From contig NZ_JBIWGZ010000002.1 of NCBI RefSeq assembly GCF_044763875.1, positions 310,001 through 374,000 on the forward strand: a stretch of DNA of 64,000 nt, in the 5' to 3' direction. This DNA comes from Rummeliibacillus sp044763875. Lineage in GTDB: Bacteria; Bacillota; Bacilli; Bacillales_A; Planococcaceae. The position numbers and the translations under genes were made by a program. Position 1 is the stretch's first letter. Every line of letters starts with the position of its first letter. The notes below the pieces were generated by a model that did no database searches, was not told where the DNA came from, and was given only the letters and a program-made list of their open reading frames with translations. Shown here piece after piece: positions 37,376-47,373 of the stretch.

Positions 37376-38471
37376 GTTGTTCTTGCTCCTCTCTAGTATT
37401 GTTATTCATTAACTCGATAAATTCGTCGAATAAGTGATTAGGATCTTCAGGTCCAGGTGAAGCTTCAGGATGATACTGCACAGTGAATACTGGGTATTTT
37501 TTATGACGTAAGCCTTCGCAAGTACCATCATTTAATGCAACATGAGTAACTTCTAAATCTGTTCCATCAAGTGAATCACTATCAATTGCATAACCATGAT
37601 TTTGAGAAGTTAATTCTGTACGACCTGTGCGTAGATCTTTTACCGGGTGGTTTGCTCCGCGGTGACCAAATTTCAATTTGAATGATTTTGCTCCGCTTGC
37701 AAGTCCGAATAATTGATGTCCTAAGCAAATACCGAACATTGGCACTTTTCCTATTAGTTCTTTTACAGTTTCGATAGCCTCAGGTACATCTTGTGGGTTA
37801 CCTGGACCATTAGATAACATGATGCCATCTGGGTGATAAGCTAAAATATCTTTTGCTGTTGTGTTATATGGTACAACAATGACATCACAGTCGCGCTTGT
37901 TTAACTCACGAAGAATACCATGTTTCATACCGAAGTCCATTAATACGACACGTTTTCCACGTCCTGGAGATGGGTAAGCACTTTTGGTCGAAACTTGAGC
38001 AACTTGGTCTGTCGGAAATGTAGTATTACGTAGACGATTCATTACTTCTTCAACATTTACTTCTACGCCTGCTTCTGAAAGATACCCTTTTACAGCACCT
38101 TCCTTACGAATTAAGCGAGTTAGTTTTCGTGTATCAATTCCTTCAATACCAGGAATATCTTTCAACTTGAAGTAATCATCTAATGTTCCTTCGTTACGGA
38201 AGTTTGATGGTGCTTTAGCTAATTCATGAACTACGAAACCTTTGATTGATGGTGAGATTGTTTCAAAGTCATCACGGTTAATACCGTAATTCCCTATTAA
38301 TGGATATGTCATTGTAACAATTTGACCACAGAATGAGGGGTCTGAAAGTGTTTCTTGATAACCCGTCATCCCTGTTGTGAATACCACTTCACCATCTGAT
38401 CCTTTGTCACTACCAAAAGCTTGTCCTTCAAATACTTCGCCTGTTTCTAAAATGAGTTTTCTTGTTGTCAT
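37368..38471 (-). CDS. carA: Carbamoyl phosphate synthase small (glutaminase) subunit
   Basis: Hydrolyses glutamine and channels ammonia to CarB. ATG 38471 has GGGAGG seven bases upstream and overlaps the pyrC stop (ATGA), giving 367 residues; an open extension to 38537 lacks a ribosome-binding site and family homology. The C-terminal class I amidotransferase domain has the nucleophile in FGICLGHQLFGLA (near residue 245) and the HPEASPGPED His-Glu pair. Confidence 0.97.
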   Translation of the reverse strand: MTTRKLILETGEVFEGQAFGSDKGSDGEVVFTTGMTGYQETLSDPSFCGQIVTMTYPLIGNYGINRDDFETISPSIKGFVVHELAKAPSNFRNEGTLDDYFKLKDIPGIEGIDTRKLTRLIRKEGAVKGYLSEAGVEVNVEEVMNRLRNTTFPTDQVAQVSTKSAYPSPGRGKRVVLMDFGMKHGILRELNKRDCDVIVVPYNTTAKDILAYHPDGIMLSNGPGNPQDVPEAIETVKELIGKVPMFGICLGHQLFGLASGAKSFKLKFGHRGANHPVKDLRTGRTELTSQNHGYAIDSDSLDGTDLEVTHVALNDGTCEGLRHKKYPVFTVQYHPEASPGPEDPNHLFDEFIELMNNNTREEQEQHA

Positions 38472-39745
38472 TGTGCATCCTCCCATACAATATTGCCATT
38501 GTAGATTGTTAGTGCTGGCCAGCCAGTCGCTTTCCATCCGTTAAATGGTGTATTTTTTCCTTTTGATACAAATCCTTCAGCATCTACAACTTTTTCATTT
38601 TCTATGTCAATTAGCACTAGATCAGCTGCTGCTCCAACTTCTAATGTGCCATAAGGTAAATTGAAGAGTTTGGAAGGTTTAACTGTCATCCAATCAATTA
38701 GTTGTCGTAATGTCCATTTTCCTGTTTTCACAAATTGTGTATACAGTAATGGAAATGCTGTTTCAAATCCGACAATACCAAATGGTGCTCCAACCATACC
38801 GCAGCATTTTTCTTCTTTGGTATGTGGTGCGTGATCTGTTGCGATACAGTCGATTGTTCCATCTAGTAAGCCTTCATGAAGCGCTTTCCAGTCATCGTTT
38901 GCACGTAAAGGTGGATTCATCTTCCAATTGGCATCATCACTTGGAATGTCCATCTCCTCAAGTATTAAGTGGTGTGGGCAAACCTCAGCTGTCACATTAA
39001 TGCCAGCCGCTTTAGCATCTCGTACAACGCGAACAGATTCTTTTGTTGATACGTGGCACACATGATAGTGAGCTCCAGCTGCTTCTGCTAAAAGCACATC
39101 ACGTGCAATTTGAACAGATTCACAGATCGAAGGGATCCCTGGAAGCCCTAATTCTTTATTGCGTTTTCCATCGTGCATTACCCCATCATAGATGAGTGAG
39201 TTATCTTCACAATGGGCTACAACCGCCATGTTAATAGCAGCTGCATCCTTCATTTGTTCAAACATTGTTGAAGCTTCTTGAACGCCTACTCCATCATCTG
39301 AGAAGGCAACTGCCCCATGCTCTTTTAATGCTTTTAAATCTGTGCGAGCATCACCTGATTGCGCAACTGTTAATGAGCCATATGGCAACACGCGAATAAC
39401 TGCACTTTTTTCGATTAAGCCATTAATCATATCTAGATTTTCAACTGAGTCTGGTACTGGTTTTGTGTTTGGCATTGCACAAATAGTTGTGAAACCGCCT
39501 TTTGCCGCTGATGCGGATCCTGTTGCGATTGTTTCTTTATGTTCAAACCCTGGTTCGCGTAAATGAACATGAACATCGACAAAACCTGGTGAAGCGACGT
39601 AGCCCTTACCATCGATTACTTCGTCCGCTTGCTTACCTAGGTTTTCACCGATTGCAGCAATCTTGCCGTCCTCGATGAAAATTTCTCCTACTGTCAGTTC
39701 CCCCTCTGTGGTCACTAACTGTACATTTTGAATAAGTTTTGTCAT
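38468..39745 (-). CDS. pyrC: Dihydroorotase
   Basis: Zinc amidohydrolase that closes carbamoyl aspartate to dihydroorotate. The 425-residue protein has the metal motif VDVHVHLREPG (near residue 57), later histidine ligands in HCEDNS and HVSTKES, and the catalytic aspartate in ATDHAPHTKEEK (near residue 304). It starts 2 bases after the pyrB stop. Confidence 0.97.
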   Translation of the reverse strand: MTKLIQNVQLVTTEGELTVGEIFIEDGKIAAIGENLGKQADEVIDGKGYVASPGFVDVHVHLREPGFEHKETIATGSASAAKGGFTTICAMPNTKPVPDSVENLDMINGLIEKSAVIRVLPYGSLTVAQSGDARTDLKALKEHGAVAFSDDGVGVQEASTMFEQMKDAAAINMAVVAHCEDNSLIYDGVMHDGKRNKELGLPGIPSICESVQIARDVLLAEAAGAHYHVCHVSTKESVRVVRDAKAAGINVTAEVCPHHLILEEMDIPSDDANWKMNPPLRANDDWKALHEGLLDGTIDCIATDHAPHTKEEKCCGMVGAPFGIVGFETAFPLLYTQFVKTGKWTLRQLIDWMTVKPSKLFNLPYGTLEVGAAADLVLIDIENEKVVDAEGFVSKGKNTPFNGWKATGWPALTIYNGNIVWEDAQ

Positions 39746-39747
39746 CG

Positions 39748-40632
39748 TTAATTTCTCTCCTTTAAGATGGTTTCAACAATAGCCATTCGTACAAATACAC
39801 CGTTATGTACTTGCTTGAAGATTCGTGAACGGTCACATTCGACTAAAGATGAATCAATTTCAACTCCTCGATTCACTGGTGCTGGATGCATGATGATAGC
39901 ACCGTCCTTCATTTGTTGTTCACGTTCTACCGTAAGACCGTAATGCTTGTGATAGCCTTCTGTTGTGAATCCTTCATAAGCTGCATCGCGTTCATGTTGA
40001 ACACGGAGTAGCATAATGACATCACTTGTTTCGATGAGGTCATCCCACTCATGATGAGCCTCCGTATATTTCCCTTGCCACTCAGGAGGGCAAACAATAT
40101 TCACATTTGCACCAAATCGACGGAGTGCTGAAATATTTGATTTTGCTACTCGGCTATGAGATACATCTCCAGCGATTGTAACATTTAACCCTTCAAATTT
40201 GCCGAACTCTTTGAATATTGTGTATAAATCCAGCATAGATTGAGAAGGATGTTGTCCAGCTCCATCTCCTGCATTGATCACTGCTACGTTAATGCCCTCT
40301 AATAATTCTTCATAATAGGCATCTTTTTTATGACGAATAACTACTGCATCCATGCCAATTGATTCTAACGTTTTTACTGTATCGTACAAGGTTTCGCCCT
40401 TAAGTGTACTAGAGAATCCTGCTTCGAATGGAATCACTGTTGCCCCTATTCGGCGTTCAGCTGTTTCAAAGCTAGTTTTTGTTCTCGTACTTGGCTCGAA
40501 GAATAGGTTTGCTACTAAGTAGTCTCGTTCTAGTTGTGGTTTTGCACCTGCTTCAAACTCGGCAGCGCGTTTTAAAATTGCTTCGATCTCTTCGTTAGAT
40601 ACATTTTCCATTGTCAGTAGATTTTTCATCAT
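39748..40632 (-). CDS. pyrB: Aspartate carbamoyltransferase catalytic subunit
   Basis: Condenses carbamoyl phosphate with aspartate. The 294-residue protein has the carbamoyl phosphate motif FFEPSTRTKTSF (near residue 46), HPSQSMLD (near residue 128) and HPAPVNRG near the C-terminus. It follows the second PyrR attenuator and has AGGAGG before its ATG, so its expression is lowered when UMP is high. Confidence 0.97.
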   Translation of the reverse strand: MMKNLLTMENVSNEEIEAILKRAAEFEAGAKPQLERDYLVANLFFEPSTRTKTSFETAERRIGATVIPFEAGFSSTLKGETLYDTVKTLESIGMDAVVIRHKKDAYYEELLEGINVAVINAGDGAGQHPSQSMLDLYTIFKEFGKFEGLNVTIAGDVSHSRVAKSNISALRRFGANVNIVCPPEWQGKYTEAHHEWDDLIETSDVIMLLRVQHERDAAYEGFTTEGYHKHYGLTVEREQQMKDGAIIMHPAPVNRGVEIDSSLVECDRSRIFKQVHNGVFVRMAIVETILKERN

Positions 40633-40654
40633 GTGCCTCCTAGTATTGTTGAAA

Positions 40655-40772
40655 TAAAAAGCCTCCCTGGTAATTCAAGGAGGCGGAGGAAGGATATGAC
40701 ATGATAGACTTGTACTTTTCTCCCAAGTTTATCGTATCGAATCACCCTTCTGTGCCTCTCTGGGCAACCTTT
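40655..40772 (-). promoter_or_regulatory. PyrR attenuator between pyrP and pyrB
   Basis: The PyrR-binding loop is near 40754-40768 (minus strand GCCCAGAGAGGC), followed by an alternative pairing region and the terminator GCCTCC...GGGAGGC (40661-40684) with TTTTT. UMP-bound PyrR favours the terminator. Confidence 0.86.
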
Positions 40773-40793
40773 AAAAGGTAAATTATATGTTTT

Positions 40794-42125
40794 TTAATTG
40801 TGCTGTTGTTCATTAAGTTCTTCTTTTTGAAGTTCAAGATCTGGTTGAGCTTTGCCTGGCAAGATAAGGTTTAATACTACTCCGACAATTGCCGCTAAAG
40901 CCATACCTTGAATTGAGAATGTTTCAGTGAAGATGATCTTCGCACCACCGATTCCTAGGATCAGGATGACAGAGGCAATAACTAAGTTTCGTTTATCATC
41001 GAAATCAATCTTATTTTCTACTAACATTCGCAGACCACTTGAAGCGATAATACCGAATAGTAGGATCGAAACCCCACCAAGTACTGGTGTTGGAATCGTA
41101 CTAACAAGTGCCATTAACTTACCTGAGAAAGCTAAGATGATTGCACATACTGCTGCTCCACCGATCACCCAAACACTGAATACACGAGTTAGAACAAGTA
41201 CTCCGATGTTTTCGCCATAAGTAGTTTTTGGTGGACCACCGATTAATGAGCTGATTAATGTACCAACACCATCACCTAGTAATGATCGATTTAAACCAGG
41301 GTCTTTAATAAAGTTACGTTTTACTACTTTACCTAATACTAATTGGTGACCAATGTGTTCTGAGATCGTTACGATAACGATAGGAACCATTGCTAGAAGT
41401 AGTGTTGATGTAATCTTAAAATCATAGTCTATTCCAGGGATTAAGAAATCCGGTGTTTGGAACCAATTCGCCTCAATGACTTTATTGAAATCGATTAAAT
41501 GTGTTCCAAAAAACGCATCTGAAATAAGAGATGCAACGTAACCCACAATCATTCCGATTAAAATTGGCATTGTACTTATAACGCCTTTAAAGTAATTGTT
41601 ACAAATGATTGCAGCAATTAAAGTAACTAATGCTACTGTAAAATACGGTAAACTGTATACCGCATCAGGTGTGTTGGCATTTTGATACATAGCCATGTTA
41701 ACAGCTGTAACAGCCAAGCCCAATCCGATTACAATAATAACGGGTGCTACTACAATTGGTGGTAATATTTTCATTATCCATTTATATCCTGTTTTCCATA
41801 TGAACAGCGATACAAGCCCGTATACTAAACCAACAGCCATTGCCCCGATCATGGCACTACCAGGTCCACCTGCCGCAGATGCTACTTGAATTGGTATAAT
41901 AAATGCAAACGACGAACCTAAATAAGCTGGTACTTTAAACTTTGTTACTAATAAGAAAACTAATGTGGCAAGACCACTTGTCAACAGCGCAACAGCTGGT
42001 GATAAATTTGTTAATGTAGGTACTAGTATTGTTGAACCGAACATTGCAAACATGTGTTGTAAACTTAATGTAATCAACTGGCCAGCGCTCGGCTTGTCAT
42101 TGATATCTAAAACAGCTTTTGACAT
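40794..42125 (-). CDS. pyrP: Uracil permease
   Basis: Uracil:proton symporter of the NCS2 family in the cell membrane. The 443-residue protein has about 12-14 hydrophobic helices and NCS2 motifs (LQHMFAMFGSTILVP at about residue 27; the conserved glutamate in TISEHIGHQ near residue 240; GDGVGTLISSLIGGPPKTTYGENIGV, with residues of the family signature). It lies 34 bases after pyrR with no attenuator in between, unlike B. subtilis. Confidence 0.96.
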   Translation of the reverse strand: MSKAVLDINDKPSAGQLITLSLQHMFAMFGSTILVPTLTNLSPAVALLTSGLATLVFLLVTKFKVPAYLGSSFAFIIPIQVASAAGGPGSAMIGAMAVGLVYGLVSLFIWKTGYKWIMKILPPIVVAPVIIVIGLGLAVTAVNMAMYQNANTPDAVYSLPYFTVALVTLIAAIICNNYFKGVISTMPILIGMIVGYVASLISDAFFGTHLIDFNKVIEANWFQTPDFLIPGIDYDFKITSTLLLAMVPIVIVTISEHIGHQLVLGKVVKRNFIKDPGLNRSLLGDGVGTLISSLIGGPPKTTYGENIGVLVLTRVFSVWVIGGAAVCAIILAFSGKLMALVSTIPTPVLGGVSILLFGIIASSGLRMLVENKIDFDDKRNLVIASVILILGIGGAKIIFTETFSIQGMALAAIVGVVLNLILPGKAQPDLELQKEELNEQQHN

Positions 42126-42159
42126 ATCTAAATTTCCTCCGTATTTTACACTCTTATAC

Positions 42160-42699
42160 CTATTCGTATATTGCTACTAAATCTTGTTCATCAACTTCTA
42201 CCATGTTTACTACGATGCGTTCGTGGCTAGCAGTTGGAATGTTTTTTCCAACGAAGTCGGCTCGTATTGGTAGTTCACGATGACCGCGGTCTACTAATAC
42301 AGCAAGTTGAATTTGAGAAGGTCTGCCGATATCCATTACGGCATCCATTGCTGCTCGTACCGTTCTACCTGTATAAAGGACATCATCAACTAAAATCACT
42401 TTTTGATTCGTCATATCGTACGTAATATCTACTTGTTGCACGAGTGCTTCTCCATTTGTAGTTTTAACCGATAAATCATCTCGATAGAGAGAAATATCTA
42501 ATTCTCCTGATCGAATTTCCTTTTTCTCAATTATATTAATTTTTTGCGCTAAGCGTTTTGCAAGAAATGCACCTCTCGTTTTAATACCTACAAGGATACA
42601 TTCATCGATGCCTTCATTGCGTTCGATAATTTCATGTGCAATACGTGTTAACGCTCTGTTCATCGCTGCTTGGTCTAAAAGTTCGGCCTTTTTTGTCAC
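42160..42699 (-). CDS. pyrR: Pyrimidine operon attenuator / uracil phosphoribosyltransferase PyrR
   Basis: RNA-binding regulator that binds the pyr mRNA leader when UMP is present; it also has uracil phosphoribosyltransferase activity. The 179-residue protein has the PRPP motif VILVDDVLYTGRTVRAA (near residue 96) and the basic RLAQKIN surface. It is the first gene after the leader attenuator and controls the whole operon, including itself. Confidence 0.97.
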   Translation of the reverse strand: MTKKAELLDQAAMNRALTRIAHEIIERNEGIDECILVGIKTRGAFLAKRLAQKINIIEKKEIRSGELDISLYRDDLSVKTTNGEALVQQVDITYDMTNQKVILVDDVLYTGRTVRAAMDAVMDIGRPSQIQLAVLVDRGHRELPIRADFVGKNIPTASHERIVVNMVEVDEQDLVAIYE

Positions 42700-42763
42700 A
42701 AGTTTTGCCTCCTTTCTTAACTGTTCTAGCTAAGACTGCTGATCGAGCTACGTTTCATTTTCA

Positions 42764-42898
42764 AATCAAAAAACCTCTTGAGCTAAGAGCCCAAGAGGAT
42801 ATAGGTATACTTATAGATATGTCAAATAAACTGTATAAGCGCACAGTAATCTCACATTCTTCGCATCCCTTTTCAGCCTCTCTGGACTGTCTTTAAAA
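42764..42898 (-). promoter_or_regulatory. PyrR leader attenuator of the pyr operon
   Basis: Minus-strand leader with the PyrR-binding loop AGTCCAGAGAGGCT (42875-42888) flanked by pairing arms (CCTTTTAAAGACAG...), then an antiterminator region and the terminator CCTCTTGGGCTC...AAGAGG (42774-42798) followed by TTTTTT. Confidence 0.9.
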
Positions 42899-42925
42899 GG
42901 TGAATATTAGATTTTCACTAAAATC

Positions 42926-42955
42926 ATTATAGACTTCTATGACTTAAAGTGTCAA
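42926..42955 (-). promoter_or_regulatory. Sigma-A promoter of the pyr operon
   Basis: Minus strand TTGACA, 18-base spacer, TATAAT: both hexamers match consensus. The -35 overlaps the stop codon of the upstream rluD-like gene. The predicted start is near 42920, about 30 bases before the PyrR loop. Confidence 0.85.
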
Positions 42956-43863
42956 TAGTTCTTTTTCAAATCTTCTAGTAGTTGTTGATAATCATCAGGT
43001 AAAGGGGCTTCAAATTCTAAATACTCGTTTGTTGTTGGATGTACAAATCCTAAAATCCCCGCATGTAATACTTGACCACTAAAATCGATTGTTTTCTTTG
43101 GTCCATACTTTGGATCACCCACTAAAGGATAACCAATATAATTCATATGCACACGAATTTGATGTGTACGGCCAGTTTCAAGGCGACATTCGACTAAGGT
43201 ATAATCCACACCAAATCGACCAATCACTTGGAAATGTGTTACCGCATGTTTTCCATTATCGACTACACCCATTTTTTGGCGATCTTTTGTATCACGACCA
43301 ATTGGCGCATCAATGGTACCCTTATCATGTGGAATATGGCCATGAACTAATGCTGTATAACGACGAGTCACAGTTTTATCTACTAATTGTTGAACAAGTG
43401 ATTCATGCGCCTTATCATTTTTGGCTACCATTAATAGACCGGATGTGTCTTTGTCAATACGATGTACAATACCTGGGCGCATAATGCCATTAATTCCTGA
43501 TAGATCTTTACAATGATACATTAGGCCATTTACTAAAGTGCCTGTTGTATGACCTGGTGCAGGATGCACCACCATACCTTTTGGTTTGTTGACAACAAGA
43601 ACATCAGAATCTTCATAGACAATATCAAGATTCAAATCTTCTGCAATAATTTCAAGAGGTTCTGGCTCAGGAGGTGTAACAGTAATCACATCGCCTTCTT
43701 TTACTTTATATTTTTGTTTTATTGCTTGTCCGTTCACGACAACAAAACCATCCTGTACAAATCCTTGAATTTGTGTTCGTGACCAGTCTTGTTGCATTGA
43801 GGCAAGGGCTTTATCGATACGTTCGCCTTTAACCTCTGCTGTTACAGTAAATGTGGCTGACAT
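42952..43863 (-). CDS. rluD: RluA/RluD family 23S rRNA pseudouridine synthase
   Basis: Makes pseudouridines in rRNA. The 303-residue protein has an N-terminal S4 RNA-binding domain (about 10-65) and the catalytic aspartate motif RIDKDTSGLLMVAK (near residue 137), with GRTHQIRVHM near residue 225. It is the YlyB homologue, next to lspA as in B. subtilis. The exact target positions cannot be told from sequence. Confidence 0.94.
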   Translation of the reverse strand: MSATFTVTAEVKGERIDKALASMQQDWSRTQIQGFVQDGFVVVNGQAIKQKYKVKEGDVITVTPPEPEPLEIIAEDLNLDIVYEDSDVLVVNKPKGMVVHPAPGHTTGTLVNGLMYHCKDLSGINGIMRPGIVHRIDKDTSGLLMVAKNDKAHESLVQQLVDKTVTRRYTALVHGHIPHDKGTIDAPIGRDTKDRQKMGVVDNGKHAVTHFQVIGRFGVDYTLVECRLETGRTHQIRVHMNYIGYPLVGDPKYGPKKTIDFSGQVLHAGILGFVHPTTNEYLEFEAPLPDDYQQLLEDLKKNY

Positions 43864-44339
43864 TACTTCACCTTTTTCTTTTCTATTTTATCTTCAAATA
43901 GCATATAAATAATTAGCATTATTACTCCAAATGTTAACGATGCATCAGCAATATTGAATATTGGGAAGTCATAGTTAATAACTGGAATAATTACATGTAC
44001 AAAATCGACTACTTCACCACGGAATACTCGGTCGATAAAGTTACCAATAGCACCGCCTAATAATAGCATTAGACTGACTTGGAACAATGGTTTACCTTTT
44101 CCTTCTTTATGAAAGTAATAAATAATCCCTACGATTACTACAAGTGTAACAATTGCAAATAACCAAAATTGACCTTGTAACATCCCCCATGCTGCACCAC
44201 GATTTCGATGTGAATATAAGCCAAAATAAGGATCAATCAATGTGATACTTTCACCATAATTCATATTTTTGACGATGCTCCATTTTGACAGTTGATCAAG
44301 TATGATCACGAAAATAGCTATTCCATAATATTTATACAC
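43863..44339 (-). CDS. lspA: Lipoprotein signal peptidase
   Basis: Aspartic protease that cleaves the signal peptide of prolipoproteins. The 158-residue protein has four membrane helices and both catalytic aspartates (GNFIDRV near residue 103 and FNIADASLTFG near residue 125). The GTG start at 44339 has GGAGG seven bases upstream. It abuts the rluD-like gene. Confidence 0.97.
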   Translation of the reverse strand: MYKYYGIAIFVIILDQLSKWSIVKNMNYGESITLIDPYFGLYSHRNRGAAWGMLQGQFWLFAIVTLVVIVGIIYYFHKEGKGKPLFQVSLMLLLGGAIGNFIDRVFRGEVVDFVHVIIPVINYDFPIFNIADASLTFGVIMLIIYMLFEDKIEKKKVK

Positions 44340-44513
44340 AGCAAATCCTCCGTTTACTCCCGAATCTAACTTATTTTATCATATAATGACCTGAATCGAA
44401 AAATAGACTAATTAAATGCTTAATAGAATATTTCTATCCAGCTACGGATAACAGCCTATTGGGTGTTCACATTAATTGTGCCCAAATGGATAGTGTTGAT
44501 TTTTTTACAGCAC

Positions 44514-44556
44514 CTAATTAAAAAGAGTCGTCCACTTGTAATGGACGACTCTGCTT
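44514..44556 (-). terminator. Intrinsic terminator of ileS
   Basis: Perfect 10-base arms GAGTCGTCCA (minus strand, 44551-44542) and TGGACGACTC (44534-44525) around a 7-base loop, followed by TTTTT on the minus strand. Confidence 0.9.
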
Positions 44557-44601
44557 TCAATATAATGAAATATTGTTGTCTATATTTTCGAGAGCATTTA
44601 A

Positions 44602-47373
44602 TTATTCTACATCTGCGTAATATTTTTCAATTACAGTTGCACAGTGTTCACATAGTGTTGGGTGGTTATGGTTGTGTCCTACTGTTTTTGAAATTGTCCA
44701 GCATCGTTCACATTTTTCGCCTTCTGCTTTTTCAACAGTTATAGCGACTTTATCAGTCTTCACTGCATTTTCTGGAGCATCAGCTAATTGGCCACCTAAA
44801 GCAAATTCTGAAACGATGTTAAGTTGTGCAAAATTAATATTTGAATCGTTTAGAAGTGCCACTGCTTCTCCATCACCATAAACAGTTACTTTTGCTTCTA
44901 ATGATTTACCAATTGTTTTTGCATTACGAGCTTCCTCTAAAGCTTTCAATACAATATCTCGAACGTTCATAATTTTTGTCCATTTTTCTGTTAATGCTGT
45001 AAAGTTTTCTTTTTGAACAGCCTCTGGCATATCAGTTAGTTGAACACTTTCAACGTCTTTATATTGTAAATATGACCACATTTCATCTGTAGTGTGAGGG
45101 ATGATCGGTGTCATAATTTTCAATAATGCATGTAATGTGTCATACATGACAGATTGCATTGCACGACGAGCATTCGCATCTACACCTTCGATATAAACAA
45201 CATCTTTTGCAATATCTAAGTAGAATGAGCTTAGTTCAGTTGCTACAAAATTATTTACAGCTTTATAAACAGTTGCAAATTCATAGTTATCATAAGCTTC
45301 ACGTGCAGTTTTAATAAGGTTTTGAAGTTCCATGTACATATATTGGTCTACTTCACGAAGATCTTCATATGCTACATAGTCGTTTTCTGGATTAAAGTCG
45401 TGTAAGTTACCATGTAAGAATTTAAGTGTGTTACGGATTTTACGGTATACTTCAGAAACTTGTTTTAACATATCCATAGAAATACGAACGTCAGCTGTAT
45501 AGTCAACGGATGCTACCCATAAGCGCAGGATATCTGCACCGTATTGGTTCATGACTTTACTTGGTGCAATGATATTACCTAGTGATTTACTCATTTTACG
45601 GCCATCGCCATCTAATACGAAACCGTGAGATAGTAAACCTTTGTATGGAGCATGACCATTCATCGCAACAGAAGTGATTAATGATGAGTTGAACCATCCA
45701 CGATATTGGTCAGAACCTTCTAAGTATAAATCTGCTGGGTAACGTAGTTCTGGGCGTTCTTCTAATACACCTTGATGTGATGAACCTGAATCAAACCAAA
45801 CGTCCATAATGTCATTTTCTTTTGTAAATTCACCATTTGGAGAACCTGGGTGTGTAAATCCTTCAGGAAGTAATTCTTTTGCTGTTTTTTGGAACCAAAT
45901 ATTAGAACCATGTTCACGGAATAGTGCTTGAACGTGTGCAATTGTTTCTTCCGTAATAATTTCTTCACCGTTTTCAGCGAAGAATACTGGAATCGGAACA
46001 CCCCATGCTCGTTGACGAGAAATGCACCAGTCGCCACGATCACGAATCATATTATAAAGACGAGTTTCACCCCATACTGGTGTGAAGTTTGTGTCGCGAA
46101 TTGCTTGTAGTAATTCTGGACGGAATTTATTAATAGATGCAAACCATTGTGGTGTTGCACGGAAAATGACAGGTTTTTTTGTACGCCAGTCATGTGGGTA
46201 TGAATGCGTAAAGAATGATAGGTTTAATAATGCACCAACTTCTTCAAGTTTTTCACAGATTGGTTTGTTTGCTTTGTCATAGAACATACCAGCAAATTCG
46301 CCAGCAGCTTCAGTTAAGCAACCTTTATGATCTACTACTGAAAGAATTTCTAAGCCATAGCGTTTACCAGCTTGATAGTCATCTTCCCCGTGACCAGGTG
46401 CTGTATGAACACAACCAGTACCAGCTTCAAGTGTTACGTGGTCTCCTAGCATAACTAACGATTCACGTTCGAATAATGGATGTTGTGCTGTAACATTCTC
46501 TAGATCAGAACCAGCGATTTCACGGTCGATTTCAGGATTTTCCCACCCAATTTTTTCTGCAACTTTTTCTAGTAAACCTTTTGCTATAATGTATTTTGCA
46601 CCATTTGCTTTCACAACTGCATATGTGAATTCAGGGTTTACAGAAATACCAAGGTTTGCTGGCATAGTCCAAGGTGTAGTCGTCCAGATGATGAATTTTT
46701 CATCATTATTAACGACACCTTTACCATCTTTTACGTCAAATGCTACGTAAATTGAAGGTGATTTGATATCTTGATATTCAATTTCCGCTTCAGCAAGTGC
46801 TGATTCACTTGATGGAGACCAGTAAACTGGTTTTAACCCTTTATAGATATAACCTTTTTTAGCCATTGCACCGAATACACCGATTTGACGAGCTTCGAAT
46901 TCAGGTTTTAATGTGATGTATGGGTTTTTCCAGTCACCTCGGATACCGATACGCATAAATTGTTCGCGTTGACGACTTACCTGTTCATAAGCATAGTCTT
47001 TACATAATTCACGGAATTCAGCGATAGACATTTTTTTACGATCATGACCTTTGTTTGTCAAAGCTTGCTCGATTGGAAGACCATGTGTATCCCAACCAGG
47101 AACATAAGGAACAAAGTAGCCAGACATTGAACGATGACGATTAATCATGTCTTTTAATACTTTATTTAATGCATGCCCCATGTGAAGATCACCATTTGCA
47201 TATGGAGGGCCATCATGAAGGATGAAAGCTGGACGGTCTTTTGTGCGTTCAAGTACTTTCGCATTGACGTCCATTTCTTCCCATTTTTCTTGCATTTTCG
47301 GTTCGTTGTTTGGAAGATTTCCACGCATAGGGAAATCTGTTTTTGGCATCAATAGGGTATTTTTGTATTCCAT
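44602..47373 (-). CDS. ileS: Isoleucyl-tRNA synthetase
   Basis: Charges tRNA-Ile. The 923-residue class I enzyme has the HIGH-type motif PPYANGDLHMGHA (near residue 56), the editing domain (about 200-400), KMSKSLGN (near residue 593), and a C-terminal zinc site CERCW...CEHC (near residues 886-909). AAAGGAGGAA lies upstream of ATG 47373. It is preceded by a T-box leader reading an isoleucine codon, so uncharged tRNA-Ile should induce it. Confidence 0.97.
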   Translation of the reverse strand: MEYKNTLLMPKTDFPMRGNLPNNEPKMQEKWEEMDVNAKVLERTKDRPAFILHDGPPYANGDLHMGHALNKVLKDMINRHRSMSGYFVPYVPGWDTHGLPIEQALTNKGHDRKKMSIAEFRELCKDYAYEQVSRQREQFMRIGIRGDWKNPYITLKPEFEARQIGVFGAMAKKGYIYKGLKPVYWSPSSESALAEAEIEYQDIKSPSIYVAFDVKDGKGVVNNDEKFIIWTTTPWTMPANLGISVNPEFTYAVVKANGAKYIIAKGLLEKVAEKIGWENPEIDREIAGSDLENVTAQHPLFERESLVMLGDHVTLEAGTGCVHTAPGHGEDDYQAGKRYGLEILSVVDHKGCLTEAAGEFAGMFYDKANKPICEKLEEVGALLNLSFFTHSYPHDWRTKKPVIFRATPQWFASINKFRPELLQAIRDTNFTPVWGETRLYNMIRDRGDWCISRQRAWGVPIPVFFAENGEEIITEETIAHVQALFREHGSNIWFQKTAKELLPEGFTHPGSPNGEFTKENDIMDVWFDSGSSHQGVLEERPELRYPADLYLEGSDQYRGWFNSSLITSVAMNGHAPYKGLLSHGFVLDGDGRKMSKSLGNIIAPSKVMNQYGADILRLWVASVDYTADVRISMDMLKQVSEVYRKIRNTLKFLHGNLHDFNPENDYVAYEDLREVDQYMYMELQNLIKTAREAYDNYEFATVYKAVNNFVATELSSFYLDIAKDVVYIEGVDANARRAMQSVMYDTLHALLKIMTPIIPHTTDEMWSYLQYKDVESVQLTDMPEAVQKENFTALTEKWTKIMNVRDIVLKALEEARNAKTIGKSLEAKVTVYGDGEAVALLNDSNINFAQLNIVSEFALGGQLADAPENAVKTDKVAITVEKAEGEKCERCWTISKTVGHNHNHPTLCEHCATVIEKYYADVE

